A DNA stretch of 64,000 nucleotides, from NCBI RefSeq assembly GCF_000219875.1, contig NC_017167.1:2627361-2691360 (forward strand), in the 5' to 3' direction. Made by a program: the position numbers and the translations under genes. The notes under the pieces were generated by a model that searched no databases, was not told the origin of the DNA, and was given only the letters and a program-made list of their open reading frames with translations. Positions 44,666 to 54,760 of the stretch are shown here, piece after piece. Origin of the DNA: Alicyclobacillus acidocaldarius subsp. acidocaldarius Tc-4-1 (lineage in GTDB: Bacteria; Bacillota; Bacilli; Alicyclobacillales; Alicyclobacillaceae). How positions within the stretch are numbered: the stretch's first letter is position 1; each line of letters starts with the position of its first letter.

Positions 44666-45310
44666 GTGGAAATTCGCCGCTTCGTCATCTCGCCCATCCA
44701 GTCCAACTGCTACGTGCTTGCCGAGTCGTGGGAGCGCGGCGCGAACGCCGTCGTCATTGACCCGGGCGATCTCGCCCTGGATCCCGTGTTTTCATTCATC
44801 GACGAGGTGGGTCTCAAGCTCGTCGCCAACTGGAACACGCACGGCCACTTTGATCACGTCATCGGCGCGGACCGCCTGCGCCAGCGGTACAGCGTGCCGT
44901 CGTACCTCCACCGGGACGATCTCGTCACGTGGAACCGCGCCCCGCACTGGTACCGGGCGTACCTCGCGGACGATGCGCCGGATTTGCGCCAACCGGACGC
45001 TTGGCTGCAGGACGGCGATGAACTTACGCTCGGCGACGAAACGTTCACCGTATGGCACACGCCAGGCCATTCGCCGGGAAGCGTCTGTTTCGTCGGCAAG
45101 CACGTGGTGTTCTCCGGGGACACGTTGTTTGCAGGCACTATCGGACGTGTGGATCTGGAGGGATCAGATCCGGGAGCCATGCAGGCGTCGCTCAAGCGCA
45201 TCCTCCAATGGCCGGATGATCTCGAGATCTACCCAGGTCACGGGCCTGCGACGCGCATGGGACACGAACGAAGACACAACCGATTTCTGCTGGAGGTCAT
45301 GCAGGGTTGA
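44666..45310 (+). CDS. MBL-fold metallo-hydrolase (glyoxalase II-like)
   Basis: 214-residue zinc hydrolase. The metal motif is THGHFDH (His59, His61, Asp63, His64), followed by WHTPGHSPGS, FSGDTLFAGTIGRVDLEG and YPGHGPAT. The set matches small hydroxyacylglutathione-hydrolase-like enzymes such as YqgX, which act on thioesters or persulfides. GTG 44666 follows AAGGGG. It is convergent with the MFS gene across a hairpin. Confidence 0.88.
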   Translation: MEIRRFVISPIQSNCYVLAESWERGANAVVIDPGDLALDPVFSFIDEVGLKLVANWNTHGHFDHVIGADRLRQRYSVPSYLHRDDLVTWNRAPHWYRAYLADDAPDLRQPDAWLQDGDELTLGDETFTVWHTPGHSPGSVCFVGKHVVFSGDTLFAGTIGRVDLEGSDPGAMQASLKRILQWPDDLEIYPGHGPATRMGHERRHNRFLLEVMQG

Positions 45311-45318
45311 AAGGCATC

Positions 45319-45342
45319 GAGGCGGAGCGCATGCTCCGCCTC
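45319..45342. terminator. Hairpin between convergent genes
   Basis: GAGGCGGAGC (45319-45328) and GCTCCGCCTC (45333-45342) pair perfectly around a 4-base loop in the 39 bases between the MBL-hydrolase and MFS stops. No strong T run, so termination would be moderate. Confidence 0.5.
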
Positions 45343-45349
45343 GCCGCGG

Positions 45350-46657
45350 TCATGGAATAGGCATTTTGGCCGCCGAAGACGCGCCCGCCTGGGCATTCCG
45401 GGACGGGATGCGGTCGAGATCGGTCAACAGGAACGCGTAGCTCAACACGCCAATGAAGAGAATCACGGCCGCGCAGAGGAACGCATCCATGAACGATCCC
45501 GTCGCCTGCACAATGAAACCGGTTACAATTGGAGCAAGTATGCCCATGGCGTTGTTGCCAAACGTAAGAAACCCCGTGAGGACGCCCACCGTGCCCTTGG
45601 GCGCGATGAACGTCGGAATGCTCATCGCGATGGACGAGGTGCAGACCAAGGCGCCGAGCGCGATGGAGATGAAGAACACGGCCCAGCCTGGCGAACGCGT
45701 GTACGCAGCGCCGATGACCGTGAGCCCGAGGAGCAAGCACACCACGAGCACGGTTTTGCGCACCCGAAGCGGATCCCTGCCTCGCCGAACGAGCCAGTCG
45801 ATGAGAAAGCCCGCGACAAACAGCTCGGACGCGAACCCGACGAGCCAAGGAATGGCTGCGAACCAGCCTGTCTTCAGGACCGACATGTGCATCTGGCCCT
45901 CCAGATAGCCCGGAAGCCAGGACAAGAACAGCCAGAACGAGTAGGCGTACGCCGCAAATCCGATGAACACGCCCCACACCTTGCGGTAGCGCAACAGATG
46001 GCCCAAGTTGCGCCACAGCCCGCCTTCCGCTTGACCTTCCTCCTGCGATCCGCCCTCCTCGATGTACGCCAACTCTTCCCGCGACAGCCACTTGTCTTCG
46101 CGCGGATCGCGATACATGGCCCAGTAGATGAACACGTAAACGACGCTCAGAATGCCCGTTGCGATGAAGCCGCCGCGCCATCCCCACTCCGTGATGGCAA
46201 ACGCCAGGAGCGGCGCGCCAATCGCGCTCGCGAGCTTGGACTCCGAGTCATACAGGGACACCGCCCGCGCGCGCTCCGCGACGGGGAACCAGTAGCCCAC
46301 GGACTTCACCGCCGCCGGGAAATACGGCGCCTCGCCGATGCCAAGCAGCACGCGCCCCAGCAGGAGCAACCCCTGCCCCGTGGCCGCCGCCGTGACGAAG
46401 CAGGCGATGGACCACAGCACCATCCCCAGGCGAATGACCCATTTGACGCCAATTTTGTCGAGCAAGGCACCCACCGGAATTTGCAACAGCGCATACGACC
46501 AACTGAAGGCCGAGAGCACGATGCCCATCTGGCCAGCCGTCAGGTGAAACGTGCCCTCAATCGGCTTCGTGGCCATCGAAGTGGCCGACCGGTCCAAGTA
46601 GTTGACAATCACGCCCACGGCGATCAACACGCCGATCCACCAACGCCGGTGTTTCAC
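45350..46657 (-). CDS. MFS transporter, ACS (sugar acid) type
   Basis: 435 residues, twelve membrane segments. GTG 46657 follows AAGGAGGAG. Family motifs: VNYLDRSATSMATKPIEGTF, VGALLDKIGVKW (motif A), RVLLGIGEAPYFPAAVKSVG. It is the third gene of an operon with a zinc dehydrogenase and a sugar isomerase, so it probably imports the sugar, sugar acid or polyol they process. Confidence 0.87.
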   Translation of the reverse strand: MKHRRWWIGVLIAVGVIVNYLDRSATSMATKPIEGTFHLTAGQMGIVLSAFSWSYALLQIPVGALLDKIGVKWVIRLGMVLWSIACFVTAAATGQGLLLLGRVLLGIGEAPYFPAAVKSVGYWFPVAERARAVSLYDSESKLASAIGAPLLAFAITEWGWRGGFIATGILSVVYVFIYWAMYRDPREDKWLSREELAYIEEGGSQEEGQAEGGLWRNLGHLLRYRKVWGVFIGFAAYAYSFWLFLSWLPGYLEGQMHMSVLKTGWFAAIPWLVGFASELFVAGFLIDWLVRRGRDPLRVRKTVLVVCLLLGLTVIGAAYTRSPGWAVFFISIALGALVCTSSIAMSIPTFIAPKGTVGVLTGFLTFGNNAMGILAPIVTGFIVQATGSFMDAFLCAAVILFIGVLSYAFLLTDLDRIPSRNAQAGASSAAKMPIP

Positions 46658-46681
46658 GCCATCTCCTCCTTGTCTCACGGA

Positions 46682-47497
46682 TTACGCCGACCGCCATCTC
46701 GCCTCTTCAAGCGATTGCAGAAGCGCCGGAAAGCCTCGCCGGCCGAAGTACTCGAGCGATACGAATCCCTGATATCCGCGTGCGGCAAGTTCCCGCAGCA
46801 CGCGGTCGTTGTCCACGTCCCCCGACGGATCGAACGCCGAGACGGGGACGCTCTGGTACCACGCCTCATGATTCCAATGATAGTTTTTGCAGTGCACGTG
46901 CCGAACGGCTGGATACACCTCCCGAAGCACTTCGAGCGGGTCGAGGTGATCCGGGTTGAAGTTGGCAGCATCGAAAATCAGGCCGAGATCGCCACCCGGA
47001 ACCGAGTGAAGCAGGCTTCGCAGGCTGTCGAGGGAGTCCGCAAACGTCTGGTAATGGGTCTCCACCAGGAGGTCCGATCCCATGCTTTGCGCGATGAGGC
47101 GCGCTTCGACCAGTGCGGCCAGCGACTCGTCCCACAGCTCGGGGCTCGCCGCGCGCGAAGGCAGGTGCCCGAAGAACGTCCGAATGGCGGCTCCGCCAAG
47201 CGCGGAGGCCATCTCGGCGTAGCGGCGCACGTCCTGGAGGTCCGAGTCGCGATCGCGCGGGCTGCGGGAGAAGTAGGTGTAGCCGCTGATGACCGGCACG
47301 CTGAGACCCTCGTCGGTGAGCCTCGACGCGAGCTCCTCGAGCGCCGACCGACCGGCCGCGGCATAGGGCTCCACATGGCCGACCCAGAGTTCCAGACCGT
47401 CCACGGGGACGCCGGACCTCCGCCAGCTGCGGACGAGCAGTAGGATGTCGTCGAGCGACCGCTCCTTCATCCCGGTGGTGCACACGCTCCACTTCAC
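46682..47497 (-). CDS. Xylose-isomerase-like sugar phosphate isomerase/epimerase
   Basis: 271-residue AP-endonuclease-2-like TIM barrel. Candidate metal and base residues are in LLVETHYQTFADS, LIFDAANFNPDH, HCKNYHWNH and FVSLEYFG. GTG 47497 overlaps the dehydrogenase TGA as GTGA, with AAGGAGGTG upstream, so translation is coupled. It probably isomerises or epimerises the product of the dehydrogenase; the exact sugar is not evident. Confidence 0.85.
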   Translation of the reverse strand: MKWSVCTTGMKERSLDDILLLVRSWRRSGVPVDGLELWVGHVEPYAAAGRSALEELASRLTDEGLSVPVISGYTYFSRSPRDRDSDLQDVRRYAEMASALGGAAIRTFFGHLPSRAASPELWDESLAALVEARLIAQSMGSDLLVETHYQTFADSLDSLRSLLHSVPGGDLGLIFDAANFNPDHLDPLEVLREVYPAVRHVHCKNYHWNHEAWYQSVPVSAFDPSGDVDNDRVLRELAARGYQGFVSLEYFGRRGFPALLQSLEEARWRSA

Positions 47498-48501
47498 CGC
47501 GATGCACCTCCTTCGAAGGCGATGAGCGCCTTGCCTGGCTTGCCGGAAAGCGCGTGACGGTACGCCTCGGCGTATGCCTCGAGCGGCCATATGCCCGCAC
47601 ACAGGTTGTCGAAGGCGTGGCGCAGGTCGGGATCGCCCTTCAGTCGCGCGAGCGCGTCCTCGAAGTCCTGTCGGACGTAGATGATGGACCCGAGAAGGGA
47701 CGCCTCCTTGCGGACGAACACCTGCATCGGGAGACGCGCCTCCTCCGCCAGACCCAGCGCGACGATGCAACCCCCTGGTTGCACGCACGCCACGGCCGTG
47801 GCGATGGCGTCCGGCGCACCCGCGGCCTCGATGACCACCGCGTAGCTGTCGAGCGCGAGCTCCGAGGCGAGCGCCGTCCGCACCCCGGGCACAATCCCTC
47901 GAACGAACGCCAAGCGATCCTCACGTACGTCCGCCGCCGTCACTCGGGCGCCGAGCGACTGCGCCAGCATCGCGCAGAGCGCGCCCTCCGTGCCGCTGCC
48001 CAGGACAAGCACCTCATCGCCCACGTTAATCCGTGCCCGGTGGACAGCGTGCCACGCCACGGCGAACGGTTCCACCATCGCGGCCTCCACGTCGCTCACC
48101 TCGTCGGGCACCGGCACCGCGTACTTGGCCTCCATCAGCCAGTCTTCCGCGAATCCCCCCGGCGCGTTGATGCCAATGGACGCCTTGTGGACGCACACGT
48201 TGGTCTGCCCGCGGCGGCAAGGCGCGCATTCGCCGCAATAGGTGTTGGGGATGATCACGACGCGATCGCCCGGCGCAAGGTCCACGCCTTCCCCCACTTC
48301 GACGACGCGGGCCACGAGTTCATGTCCTGGGCGGACGGGATAGTTCGCGTGGCGCAGGTGGCCGTGATACACCTTGGTATCCGAGCCGCAGATGCCGCCC
48401 ATGATGGTGTGAAGCCGCACCTGACCGGTTCCCGGCGATCCCGCCGCCTCTGCTTCGCACAGGTGCAAGCGCGAAGGCGCTTCCATCACCAGTTGTCGCA
48501 T
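47494..48501 (-). CDS. Zinc-dependent medium-chain dehydrogenase (sorbitol dehydrogenase-like)
   Basis: 335 residues. Catalytic zinc ligands are Cys and the GHE Glu/His in GGICGSDTKVYHG and YPVRPGHELVARVVEVGEGV. The structural zinc site is YCGECAPCRRGQTNVC. The NAD motif is VLVLGSGTEGALCAMLAQ, with G-x-G-x-x-G adjusted. ATG 48501 after GAGGTGA. First gene of the operon; oxidises a polyol or sugar, likely feeding the isomerase. Confidence 0.9.
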   Translation of the reverse strand: MRQLVMEAPSRLHLCEAEAAGSPGTGQVRLHTIMGGICGSDTKVYHGHLRHANYPVRPGHELVARVVEVGEGVDLAPGDRVVIIPNTYCGECAPCRRGQTNVCVHKASIGINAPGGFAEDWLMEAKYAVPVPDEVSDVEAAMVEPFAVAWHAVHRARINVGDEVLVLGSGTEGALCAMLAQSLGARVTAADVREDRLAFVRGIVPGVRTALASELALDSYAVVIEAAGAPDAIATAVACVQPGGCIVALGLAEEARLPMQVFVRKEASLLGSIIYVRQDFEDALARLKGDPDLRHAFDNLCAGIWPLEAYAEAYRHALSGKPGKALIAFEGGASR

Positions 48502-48638
48502 AGGGTGTTCACCTCGAATCTCGCTCGCACTTCCCCGGCCGGGTTGATTTGAATGTACCATCCGCAGGCGCAATGGCGCCAATACCGTTCTTGCGCCCGG
48601 GCGATGCACAACGGTTATCGGCACTGCCGCGGGGATGC

Positions 48639-48679
48639 AAAAAAGCCCCCTGCGGCGGGGCGTGCGGAGCCGCAGGGGG
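48639..48679 (-). terminator. Rho-independent terminator of ahpF
   Basis: On the minus strand CCCCCTGCGGC and GCCGCAGGGGG pair, followed by CTTTTTTG. It begins 32 bases after the ahpF stop. Confidence 0.92.
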
Positions 48680-48710
48680 AAGTGGGAACTGGATGGGACG
48701 GTTGCGAGCA

Positions 48711-50240
48711 TCAGTGACGAATCAGGTAGTCAAACGCGCCGAGCGCGGCGGTCGCGCCGGAGCCCATGGAGATGATAATCTGCTTGTACGGCACATTGGT
48801 GCAGTCGCCCGCCGCAAACACGCCCTCGACGCTCGTCTGGCCACGGCTATCGACGACAATCTCACCGAACCTCGTCTTCTCGACGAAATCGCCGAGCCAC
48901 TCCGTGTTCGGCACGAGGCCAATCTGCACGAACACGCCTTCGAGCTCCAACTGGTGCTCCTCGCCCGTGGCGCGATCGGCGTAGCGAATGCCCGTCACGC
49001 GCTCCGTGCCGAGGATCTCCTTCGTCTCCACGTTCGTAAGCACCGTGACGTTGGGCAGACTGAAGAGCCGCTTTTGCAAGATCTCGTCTGCCTTTAGCTG
49101 CGGCAAAAACTCGAGCACGGTGACGTGCGACGCGAGCCCGGCGAGATCGATGGCCGCCTCGACGCCAGAGTTGCCGCCGCCGATCACGGCCACGCGCTTG
49201 CCCTGGAAGAGCGGGCCGTCGCAGTGCGGGCAGTAGGCCACGCCCTTGGTCTGCAACTCCTTCTCGCCAGGGACGCCCAGGTTGCGCCAGCGCGCACCTG
49301 TCGCGATGATGACCGTCTTCGACCTGAGCGTCGCACCGCTTTCGAGATCGACCTCGATGAGATCGCCTTTTCGCAATTGTTTCGCGCGTTGAGATTTGAT
49401 AATGTCGATATTGTAATGGCGGACATGTTCCTCAAGCTGGGCGGCGAACGTCGGCCCTTCGGTGTATTTCACGCTGATGAAGTTCTCGATGCCGAGCGTG
49501 TCGTTCACCTGGCCGCCGAACCGGTCCACCACGATGCCGGTTCGAATGCCCTTGCGGGCCGCGTAAATGGCCGCACTCGCGCCCGCGGGGCCGCCGCCAA
49601 TCACCAGGACGTCGTACGGATCGCGCGCATTCAGGTCGGAGACGTCCGCTTGGCTGCCGAGCTTCGCGAGAATGTCCTCCACCGACATCCGACCGCTCTC
49701 GAAGAACTCCCCGTTGAGATACACCGTCGGCACCGCCATCACGTTCTTCTCTTCGACTTCCGATTTGAACACGGCGCCGTCAATCATGGTGTGCCGAATG
49801 TTCGGATTCAGGACACTCATCAGGTTGAGAGCCTGCACGACATCCGGGCAGTTGTGGCAACTTAGGCTGACGTACGTCTCGAATTCGTACGTGCCCTCGA
49901 GGCTCTGAATTTGTCGAATGACCGACTCTTCCACCTTGGGCGGCCGACCACTCACGTGGAGCAGCGCCAAAACCAGCGAGGTGAACTCGTGTCCAAGCGG
50001 TGCGCCGGCAAACACGATGCCCGTGTCCTCGCCTGGGCGGTTCACGCTGAAGCTCGGGCGCCGCGGAAGATCAGCCTCTTCCACGTGAATCTTGGACGAC
50101 ATCGATTTCAATTCGTTCACGAGCTCCATCATATCGCGGGAGGCGTCGTCGGACCCGGGCGCAACCCGGATCACGACGTCGCCTTCCATGAGCTCGAGGT
50201 ACTGCTTCAGTTGCTCTCGAATGTCATCGTCGAGCACCAT
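48711..50240 (-). CDS. ahpF: Alkyl hydroperoxide reductase subunit F
   Basis: NADH-dependent FAD disulfide reductase that regenerates AhpC. 509 residues: an N-terminal tandem thioredoxin-fold domain with Cys128-x2-Cys131 (SCHNCPD), then the FAD motif [14 protein letters not shown] near 211, the redox pair Cys337-x2-Cys340 (YCPHCDGP) and the NAD motif [17 protein letters not shown] 50240, 18 bases after the ahpC stop and with GGAGG in the gap, so it is co-transcribed with ahpC. Confidence 0.95.
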   Translation of the reverse strand: MVLDDDIREQLKQYLELMEGDVVIRVAPGSDDASRDMMELVNELKSMSSKIHVEEADLPRRPSFSVNRPGEDTGIVFAGAPLGHEFTSLVLALLHVSGRPPKVEESVIRQIQSLEGTYEFETYVSLSCHNCPDVVQALNLMSVLNPNIRHTMIDGAVFKSEVEEKNVMAVPTVYLNGEFFESGRMSVEDILAKLGSQADVSDLNARDPYDVLVIGGGPAGASAAIYAARKGIRTGIVVDRFGGQVNDTLGIENFISVKYTEGPTFAAQLEEHVRHYNIDIIKSQRAKQLRKGDLIEVDLESGATLRSKTVIIATGARWRNLGVPGEKELQTKGVAYCPHCDGPLFQGKRVAVIGGGNSGVEAAIDLAGLASHVTVLEFLPQLKADEILQKRLFSLPNVTVLTNVETKEILGTERVTGIRYADRATGEEHQLELEGVFVQIGLVPNTEWLGDFVEKTRFGEIVVDSRGQTSVEGVFAAGDCTNVPYKQIIISMGSGATAALGAFDYLIRH

Positions 50241-50258
50241 GGTTAGGCCAACACCTCC

Positions 50259-50822
50259 TCAGATCTTGCCGACGAGATCGAGGCTCGGCTTGAGCGTCTT
50301 CTCGCCTTCCTTCCACTTCGCCGGGCAGACCTCACCAGGGTGATTGCGGACGTACTGAGCGGCCTTCACCTTTGGAATCAGCGTCGAGGCGTCGCGGCCA
50401 ATCCCGTCCGCCGTAATCTCGATAGCCTGGATGACGCCGTCCGGATCGATGAGGAACGTGGCGCGCTCCGCGACTCCCTGATCCTCGATGAGCACGTCGA
50501 AGTTGCGGCAAATCTCGTGCGTCGCGTCGCTGATCATCGTGTAGGTGATCTTCTGGATGGACGGCGACACGTCATGCCAAGCCTTGTGCACGAAGTGCGT
50601 GTCCGTCGAAACGGAATACACTTCGACGCCGAGCTTCTTCAGCTCGTCATAGTGCTCCTGCAGATCCTCCAACTCCGTCGGGCACACGAACGAAAAGTCC
50701 GCCGGGTAGAAGCACAGGATACTCCACTTGCCCAACAGATCTTGATCCGTCACCTCAATAAACTCGCCGTTGCGGAATGCCATGGCCTTGAAAGGTTGAA
50801 TTTTCTTTCCCACGAGCGACAT
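50259..50822 (-). CDS. ahpC: Peroxiredoxin AhpC
   Basis: Typical 2-Cys peroxiredoxin reducing hydrogen peroxide and organic peroxides. 187 residues with the peroxidatic Cys47 (FSFVCPTEL) and resolving Cys166 (GEVCPAKW). Start ATG 50822 after AAGGAGGAGG. Divergent from perR; the region between contains a PerR/Fur-like box, as expected for the PerR regulon. Confidence 0.96.
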   Translation of the reverse strand: MSLVGKKIQPFKAMAFRNGEFIEVTDQDLLGKWSILCFYPADFSFVCPTELEDLQEHYDELKKLGVEVYSVSTDTHFVHKAWHDVSPSIQKITYTMISDATHEICRNFDVLIEDQGVAERATFLIDPDGVIQAIEITADGIGRDASTLIPKVKAAQYVRNHPGEVCPAKWKEGEKTLKPSLDLVGKI

Positions 50823-50948
50823 GGACAATCCTCCTCCTTCGTAAACTAGATGGATAGATGTATGTCCTCCGCCGAAGCGGGATGGACCGAAGTGGGCTCG
50901 TCTCGCACGCGTGAGCGCTTTGCAGAATGAGAACGTTGAACTATAATC

Positions 50949-50963
50949 AACTCGTAACGAGTT
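50949..50963. promoter_or_regulatory. Inverted repeat AACTCG-TAA-CGAGTT in the ahpC-perR region
   Basis: Perfect 6-base arms around TAA, six bases from the PerR-like box. Could be a second operator or a structural palindrome. Confidence 0.4.
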
Positions 50964-50968
50964 GTACT

Positions 50969-50983
50969 TTAGAATCATTCTCA
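50969..50983. promoter_or_regulatory. PerR/Fur-type box
   Basis: TTAGAATCATTCTCA has the 7-1-7 layout of PerR and Fur operators (TTATAATnATTATAA-like) with one arm mismatch. It lies between divergent ahpC and perR and probably allows PerR to repress both in the absence of peroxide. Confidence 0.7.
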
Positions 50984-51066
50984 TCTAGGTCGCATTATAA
51001 AAAAGCGATGACGGTTGTCAAAGGGGATAGAATCGAGTAAAACCACGGATGAAAGGAGGGGGTGAC

Positions 51067-51495
51067 ATGCAGGCGCAGAAGGACGCTGTGCAGCTGTTGA
51101 AACATGCCGGCCTGCGCGTGACCCCGCAGCGAGAAGCCATTCTCCAGTTTTTGCTGAACTATAACGGTCATGCGACCGTGGACGATATTTACACGTCGCT
51201 CCAGGACCGCTTTCCTAGCATGAGCGTATCCACCGTCTACAATACAGTGAAGCAACTGTCGCAGGTGGGCCTTGTGAAGGAGATTGGCGTTGGCGACGGC
51301 GCGAGCCGGTTCGACATCAACGTCGAACCCCACCATCACCTCGTCTGCACGCGCTGCGGCGCGCTGTTCGACTTTTACCTCGAGGAGCCGATTCGCTTGT
51401 CCGTTCCGCCAGAGGCCGAGGGATTCGAAGTGGAAGACTACCACGTCGAGGTGCGCGGCGTCTGCCCGCGGTGCAAGAAGCAGCAGGTGTCGTGA
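51067..51495 (+). CDS. perR: Peroxide-sensing repressor PerR
   Basis: 142-residue Fur-family repressor. The ATG at 51067 follows AAGGAGGGGG. With a two-residue offset, all PerR regulatory-metal ligands are present: His35, Asp83, His89, His91, Asp102 (B. subtilis His37, Asp85, His91, His93, Asp104). The structural zinc site is Cys94/Cys97 and Cys133/Cys136. Asp102 rather than Glu marks PerR instead of Fur. Oxidation of the histidines would release it from DNA. Confidence 0.93.
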   Translation: MQAQKDAVQLLKHAGLRVTPQREAILQFLLNYNGHATVDDIYTSLQDRFPSMSVSTVYNTVKQLSQVGLVKEIGVGDGASRFDINVEPHHHLVCTRCGALFDFYLEEPIRLSVPPEAEGFEVEDYHVEVRGVCPRCKKQQVS

Positions 51496-51528
51496 CAAGT
51501 TCATCTCGAGGTTTCTTTCGACACGAAG

Positions 51529-51557
51529 GGACCAGCTGTCACCTGCCTGGTCCCTTC
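51529..51557 (+). terminator. Hairpin after perR
   Basis: AAGGGACCAG pairs with CTGGTCCCTT in the gap between the convergent perR and acyl-CoA ligase genes. The T run is poor, so a partial terminator. Confidence 0.5.
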
Positions 51558-51579
51558 TCCGTGCCCTTCTGAACCTTCG

Positions 51580-53166
51580 TCAGTGAACCCGTTTCTCCAT
51601 GCCAGCCCACAGCATTTCGCGAAGCTTAAACTTCTGAAGCTTGCCCGTCGCTGTTCGAGGCAACTGATCCACGAAGTAGAATGCCTTCGGCACCTTGAAG
51701 TGAGCAAGTCGCGCCCGGCAAAACGCCCTTAGCTCCTCTTCCGTCAATACCTCCCCCAGCTTCTTCACGACGAATGCAACGGGAACCTCGCCCCACTGAT
51801 CGTCCGGCCTCGATACAACCCCAGCCTCAATGACGTCGGGATGCTCATAGAGCACGCCCTCGACCTCCACAGACGACACGTTCTCGCCACCCGAAATGAT
51901 GATATCCTTCAGCCGATCGACAATTTCGATGTGCCCATCCGGGTGGACAACCGCCAGATCGCCCGTGTGAAACCATCCATCGCGAATGACCTTGGCCGTT
52001 TCGTCCGGATTTTTGTAGTAACCATCCATGACGACGTTGCCGCGCGCCACAATTTCGCCTACCTCCTGACCATTCCACGCTACTTCCTGACCGTCCTCGC
52101 GCACCACCTTCACTTCTCCGGCAAAGACCATTTCCACTCCTTTCCTCGCCTTGGCCCGCGCGCGAGCGTCACCTTGGAGCCGCTCATGGGCCTGCGTCCA
52201 CTCGCAATAGGTAATGAACGGAGAGGTTTCCGTCAGACCATAAACGTGCAAAATTTCCATTTGAAGAAATTTTTCCGCCTTCTCGATCACGGCCGCAGGC
52301 GGCGGGGAACCCGCCGTGGCCATGCGAGTGCGGCGATTCAGTCGCACGTGCTCCACATCAGGGTGTTGAAGGATCATGTTGAGAACCGTTGGCGCTGCGC
52401 ACGCGAGGGTCACCCCCTCGTTCACATACAGGCGAAGGATGACCGCCGGATCCACCTTGCGCAGACAGATGTGCGTGCCGCCCACCGCCGTGATGGCCCA
52501 CACCCCTCCCCAGCCGTTCACATGAAACAGAGGCAGGGTATGCAAGTACACATCATCATGCGCGACGCGAAGATGGAACAAAAAGTCGGCCGCGTTGAGG
52601 TAACTGTTGCGGTGCGTGAGGACCACGCCCTTGGGCCGTGAGGTCGTCCCACTCGTGTAATTGATACTGATCGGCTGATCTTCATCAATGTGGGTCTCAA
52701 TGGGGTCATCCGAAGCGCGCTCAAGCAATGCCTCGTAGTCGCAAGCATCGAGGGGCGAATCGTGGCTTGCAATCTGAATGACGTGGCGCAGTCCTGATCG
52801 TCCGCGTAGGATGGGTTCCACCACATGACCCCACTCACTATCGACAATGAGCACCTCGCTCTCGCTGTGATCGAGAATGTAAGCGATTTCTTCCGGCTGG
52901 AGGCGAATGTTGATGGGCACAATGATGGCACCCAACTGGCAGATGCCAAAGAAAGCTTCAAGCATGGGATGGGTGTTGGGACACAGCACCGCGACCTTGG
53001 AACCTTGGGCCACACCAAGCTCCAGCAGGGCATGGGAGAGCCGGCCGACGCGGCTCGAGAATTCACTGTACGTAAATCTTTTCTCACCATCCACCACAGC
53101 GATCTTGTGTGGATAAAGCTTGCGCGCCCGGCGCAGCCAATCGACAGGCGTGAGCGGAACTCTCAT
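51580..53166 (-). CDS. Long/medium-chain acyl-CoA synthetase (AMP-forming)
   Basis: 528 residues. The AMP-binding core is INYTSGTTSRPKGVVLTH, followed by HVYGLTETSP, GWFHTGDLAVV and GRxKD-type VDRLKDIIISGGENVSS, with the catalytic Lys near the end (PRTATGKLQKFKLRE). ATG 53166 follows AGGAGG. It activates a carboxylic acid, probably a fatty acid of medium length; the specificity cannot be read from sequence. Monocistronic. Confidence 0.92.
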   Translation of the reverse strand: MRVPLTPVDWLRRARKLYPHKIAVVDGEKRFTYSEFSSRVGRLSHALLELGVAQGSKVAVLCPNTHPMLEAFFGICQLGAIIVPINIRLQPEEIAYILDHSESEVLIVDSEWGHVVEPILRGRSGLRHVIQIASHDSPLDACDYEALLERASDDPIETHIDEDQPISINYTSGTTSRPKGVVLTHRNSYLNAADFLFHLRVAHDDVYLHTLPLFHVNGWGGVWAITAVGGTHICLRKVDPAVILRLYVNEGVTLACAAPTVLNMILQHPDVEHVRLNRRTRMATAGSPPPAAVIEKAEKFLQMEILHVYGLTETSPFITYCEWTQAHERLQGDARARAKARKGVEMVFAGEVKVVREDGQEVAWNGQEVGEIVARGNVVMDGYYKNPDETAKVIRDGWFHTGDLAVVHPDGHIEIVDRLKDIIISGGENVSSVEVEGVLYEHPDVIEAGVVSRPDDQWGEVPVAFVVKKLGEVLTEEELRAFCRARLAHFKVPKAFYFVDQLPRTATGKLQKFKLREMLWAGMEKRVH

Positions 53167-53337
53167 AAGCATCCTCCTGGCACGATAGAATACATGATAC
53201 TCTGACATATGGACTTGAGTGCTCGCAAGGGTGTCGGTAGGACGTCTTCACGAATTCCGGTAAGCACAGATCAATAGTCACGTCACTACACTTGAGCGGG
53301 CGGCGACTTCCTTCACCGCCCGTAGCAGCCCACCACG

Positions 53338-54747
53338 TTACGACCGGATTGCATCTCCCCCGCGCCTGCCGCGCCCTGTATACCACCGCTTGACCGCATA
53401 CACCACCATGAGCACCGCCACGCTCACCAAGCTCAGCACCAACTGCGAAAGGTCGCCTGGCTGGAACGCCATGGCCACAATCACAGCGGTCATGGCCGCG
53501 ATGCAGAGGTACGTCAGGAACGGGTACAGCCACATGCGCACTTTGAGTTGCTCGCCCTCCCGCTCCATGCGCCGGCGCATGACGAGCTCCGAACAGGCGA
53601 TGAGCAGATAGATGAAGAGTCCCACGGCGCCGGACGAGTTCAACAGGAACAGGAACACGTGCTGCGGCGACACGTAATCCATGATGATGGACAGATAACC
53701 GACGATGGTGCAGAACAAAATCGCCCGAGCCGGCACGCCACGCCGGTTGGTCCGGAGCAGCGCCTTCGGCGCATTCCCCTGATACGCCAGCGCAAACAGC
53801 ATGCGCGAAGCGGTGTACAGCCCGGAATTCAAGCAGGACAGAACGGCCGTGATCACGACGACGTTCATCGCGGCCGCCACGCCCGGGATGTGCAGCATGC
53901 TGAGCGCGCTGACGTACGGGCTCGCGAGCGCTTTGCTGTCGTTCCAAGGGATCATGGTGACAATCAGGAAGATGGACAGGACGTAGAACACGAGCACGCG
54001 CCAGATGACGGAGTTCGTCGCCCGCGCCACCGCCTTGGCAGGCTCCTTCGACTCGGCCGCCGCGATGGTCACAATCTCCGAACCGAAGAACGAAAAGATG
54101 AGCGTCGTGACGTCGGCGAACAGCGCTCCTACGCCCTTCGGCGCGAAACCGCCGTGCGAGACAAGGTTGGAGAAGTTCAGGCGAGATCCCGGCCACAAGC
54201 CGAGCACAAACAGCCCCGCCAACACGATGAAGACGACGATGGCGGCCACCTTGATAAACGCGAACCAGTACTCGAATTCGCCGTAGGACCGAACGGACAA
54301 CAGATTCGATAGCGTCAATAGCAGGAGCAGAATGAGAGATAAGACCCAAAGCGGCACGCCTGGAAACAGCCAGTTATGGAGCGTCAGCGCACCCGCTGTC
54401 GCCTCCACTGCCACGACAATGACCCAGAAGTACCAGTATAGCCAACCCATGAGAAAACCAGCCCACTCGCCGAGCGCCATCCGGCCGTACTCCGCGAACG
54501 ACCCGACCGCGGGTCGCGCCGTCGCCATCTCGCCCAGCATGCGCATGATGAGGATGACGAGGAATCCCGCGAGCGCGTACGACACCACCGCCGCCGGTCC
54601 GGTGGTCTGGATGACCGCACCGCTGCCGACAAATAGCCCTGCGCCAATCACGCCGCCGAGCGAGATCATCGTCATATGGCGCATGCGAAGCGCCTGGCGA
54701 AGAGAGGCGCGCTCAAGGCCCGCCTTGACTTCTCCCTTCGTTGCCAT
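53338..54747 (-). CDS. Amino acid permease, probable proline/GABA-type (APC family)
   Basis: 469 residues, twelve membrane segments, AAT subfamily (GabP, ProY, AnsP). The first helix has MISLGGVIGAGLFVGSGAVI, and GEWAGFLMGWLYWYFW is the helix-3 region. ATG 54747 after GGAGG, 13 bases after the proline dehydrogenase stop. The context suggests proline import for catabolism; the annotation of the substrate is inference. Confidence 0.88.
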   Translation of the reverse strand: MATKGEVKAGLERASLRQALRMRHMTMISLGGVIGAGLFVGSGAVIQTTGPAAVVSYALAGFLVILIMRMLGEMATARPAVGSFAEYGRMALGEWAGFLMGWLYWYFWVIVVAVEATAGALTLHNWLFPGVPLWVLSLILLLLLTLSNLLSVRSYGEFEYWFAFIKVAAIVVFIVLAGLFVLGLWPGSRLNFSNLVSHGGFAPKGVGALFADVTTLIFSFFGSEIVTIAAAESKEPAKAVARATNSVIWRVLVFYVLSIFLIVTMIPWNDSKALASPYVSALSMLHIPGVAAAMNVVVITAVLSCLNSGLYTASRMLFALAYQGNAPKALLRTNRRGVPARAILFCTIVGYLSIIMDYVSPQHVFLFLLNSSGAVGLFIYLLIACSELVMRRRMEREGEQLKVRMWLYPFLTYLCIAAMTAVIVAMAFQPGDLSQLVLSLVSVAVLMVVYAVKRWYTGRGRRGGDAIRS

Positions 54748-54760
54748 GTGCAATTCCTCC

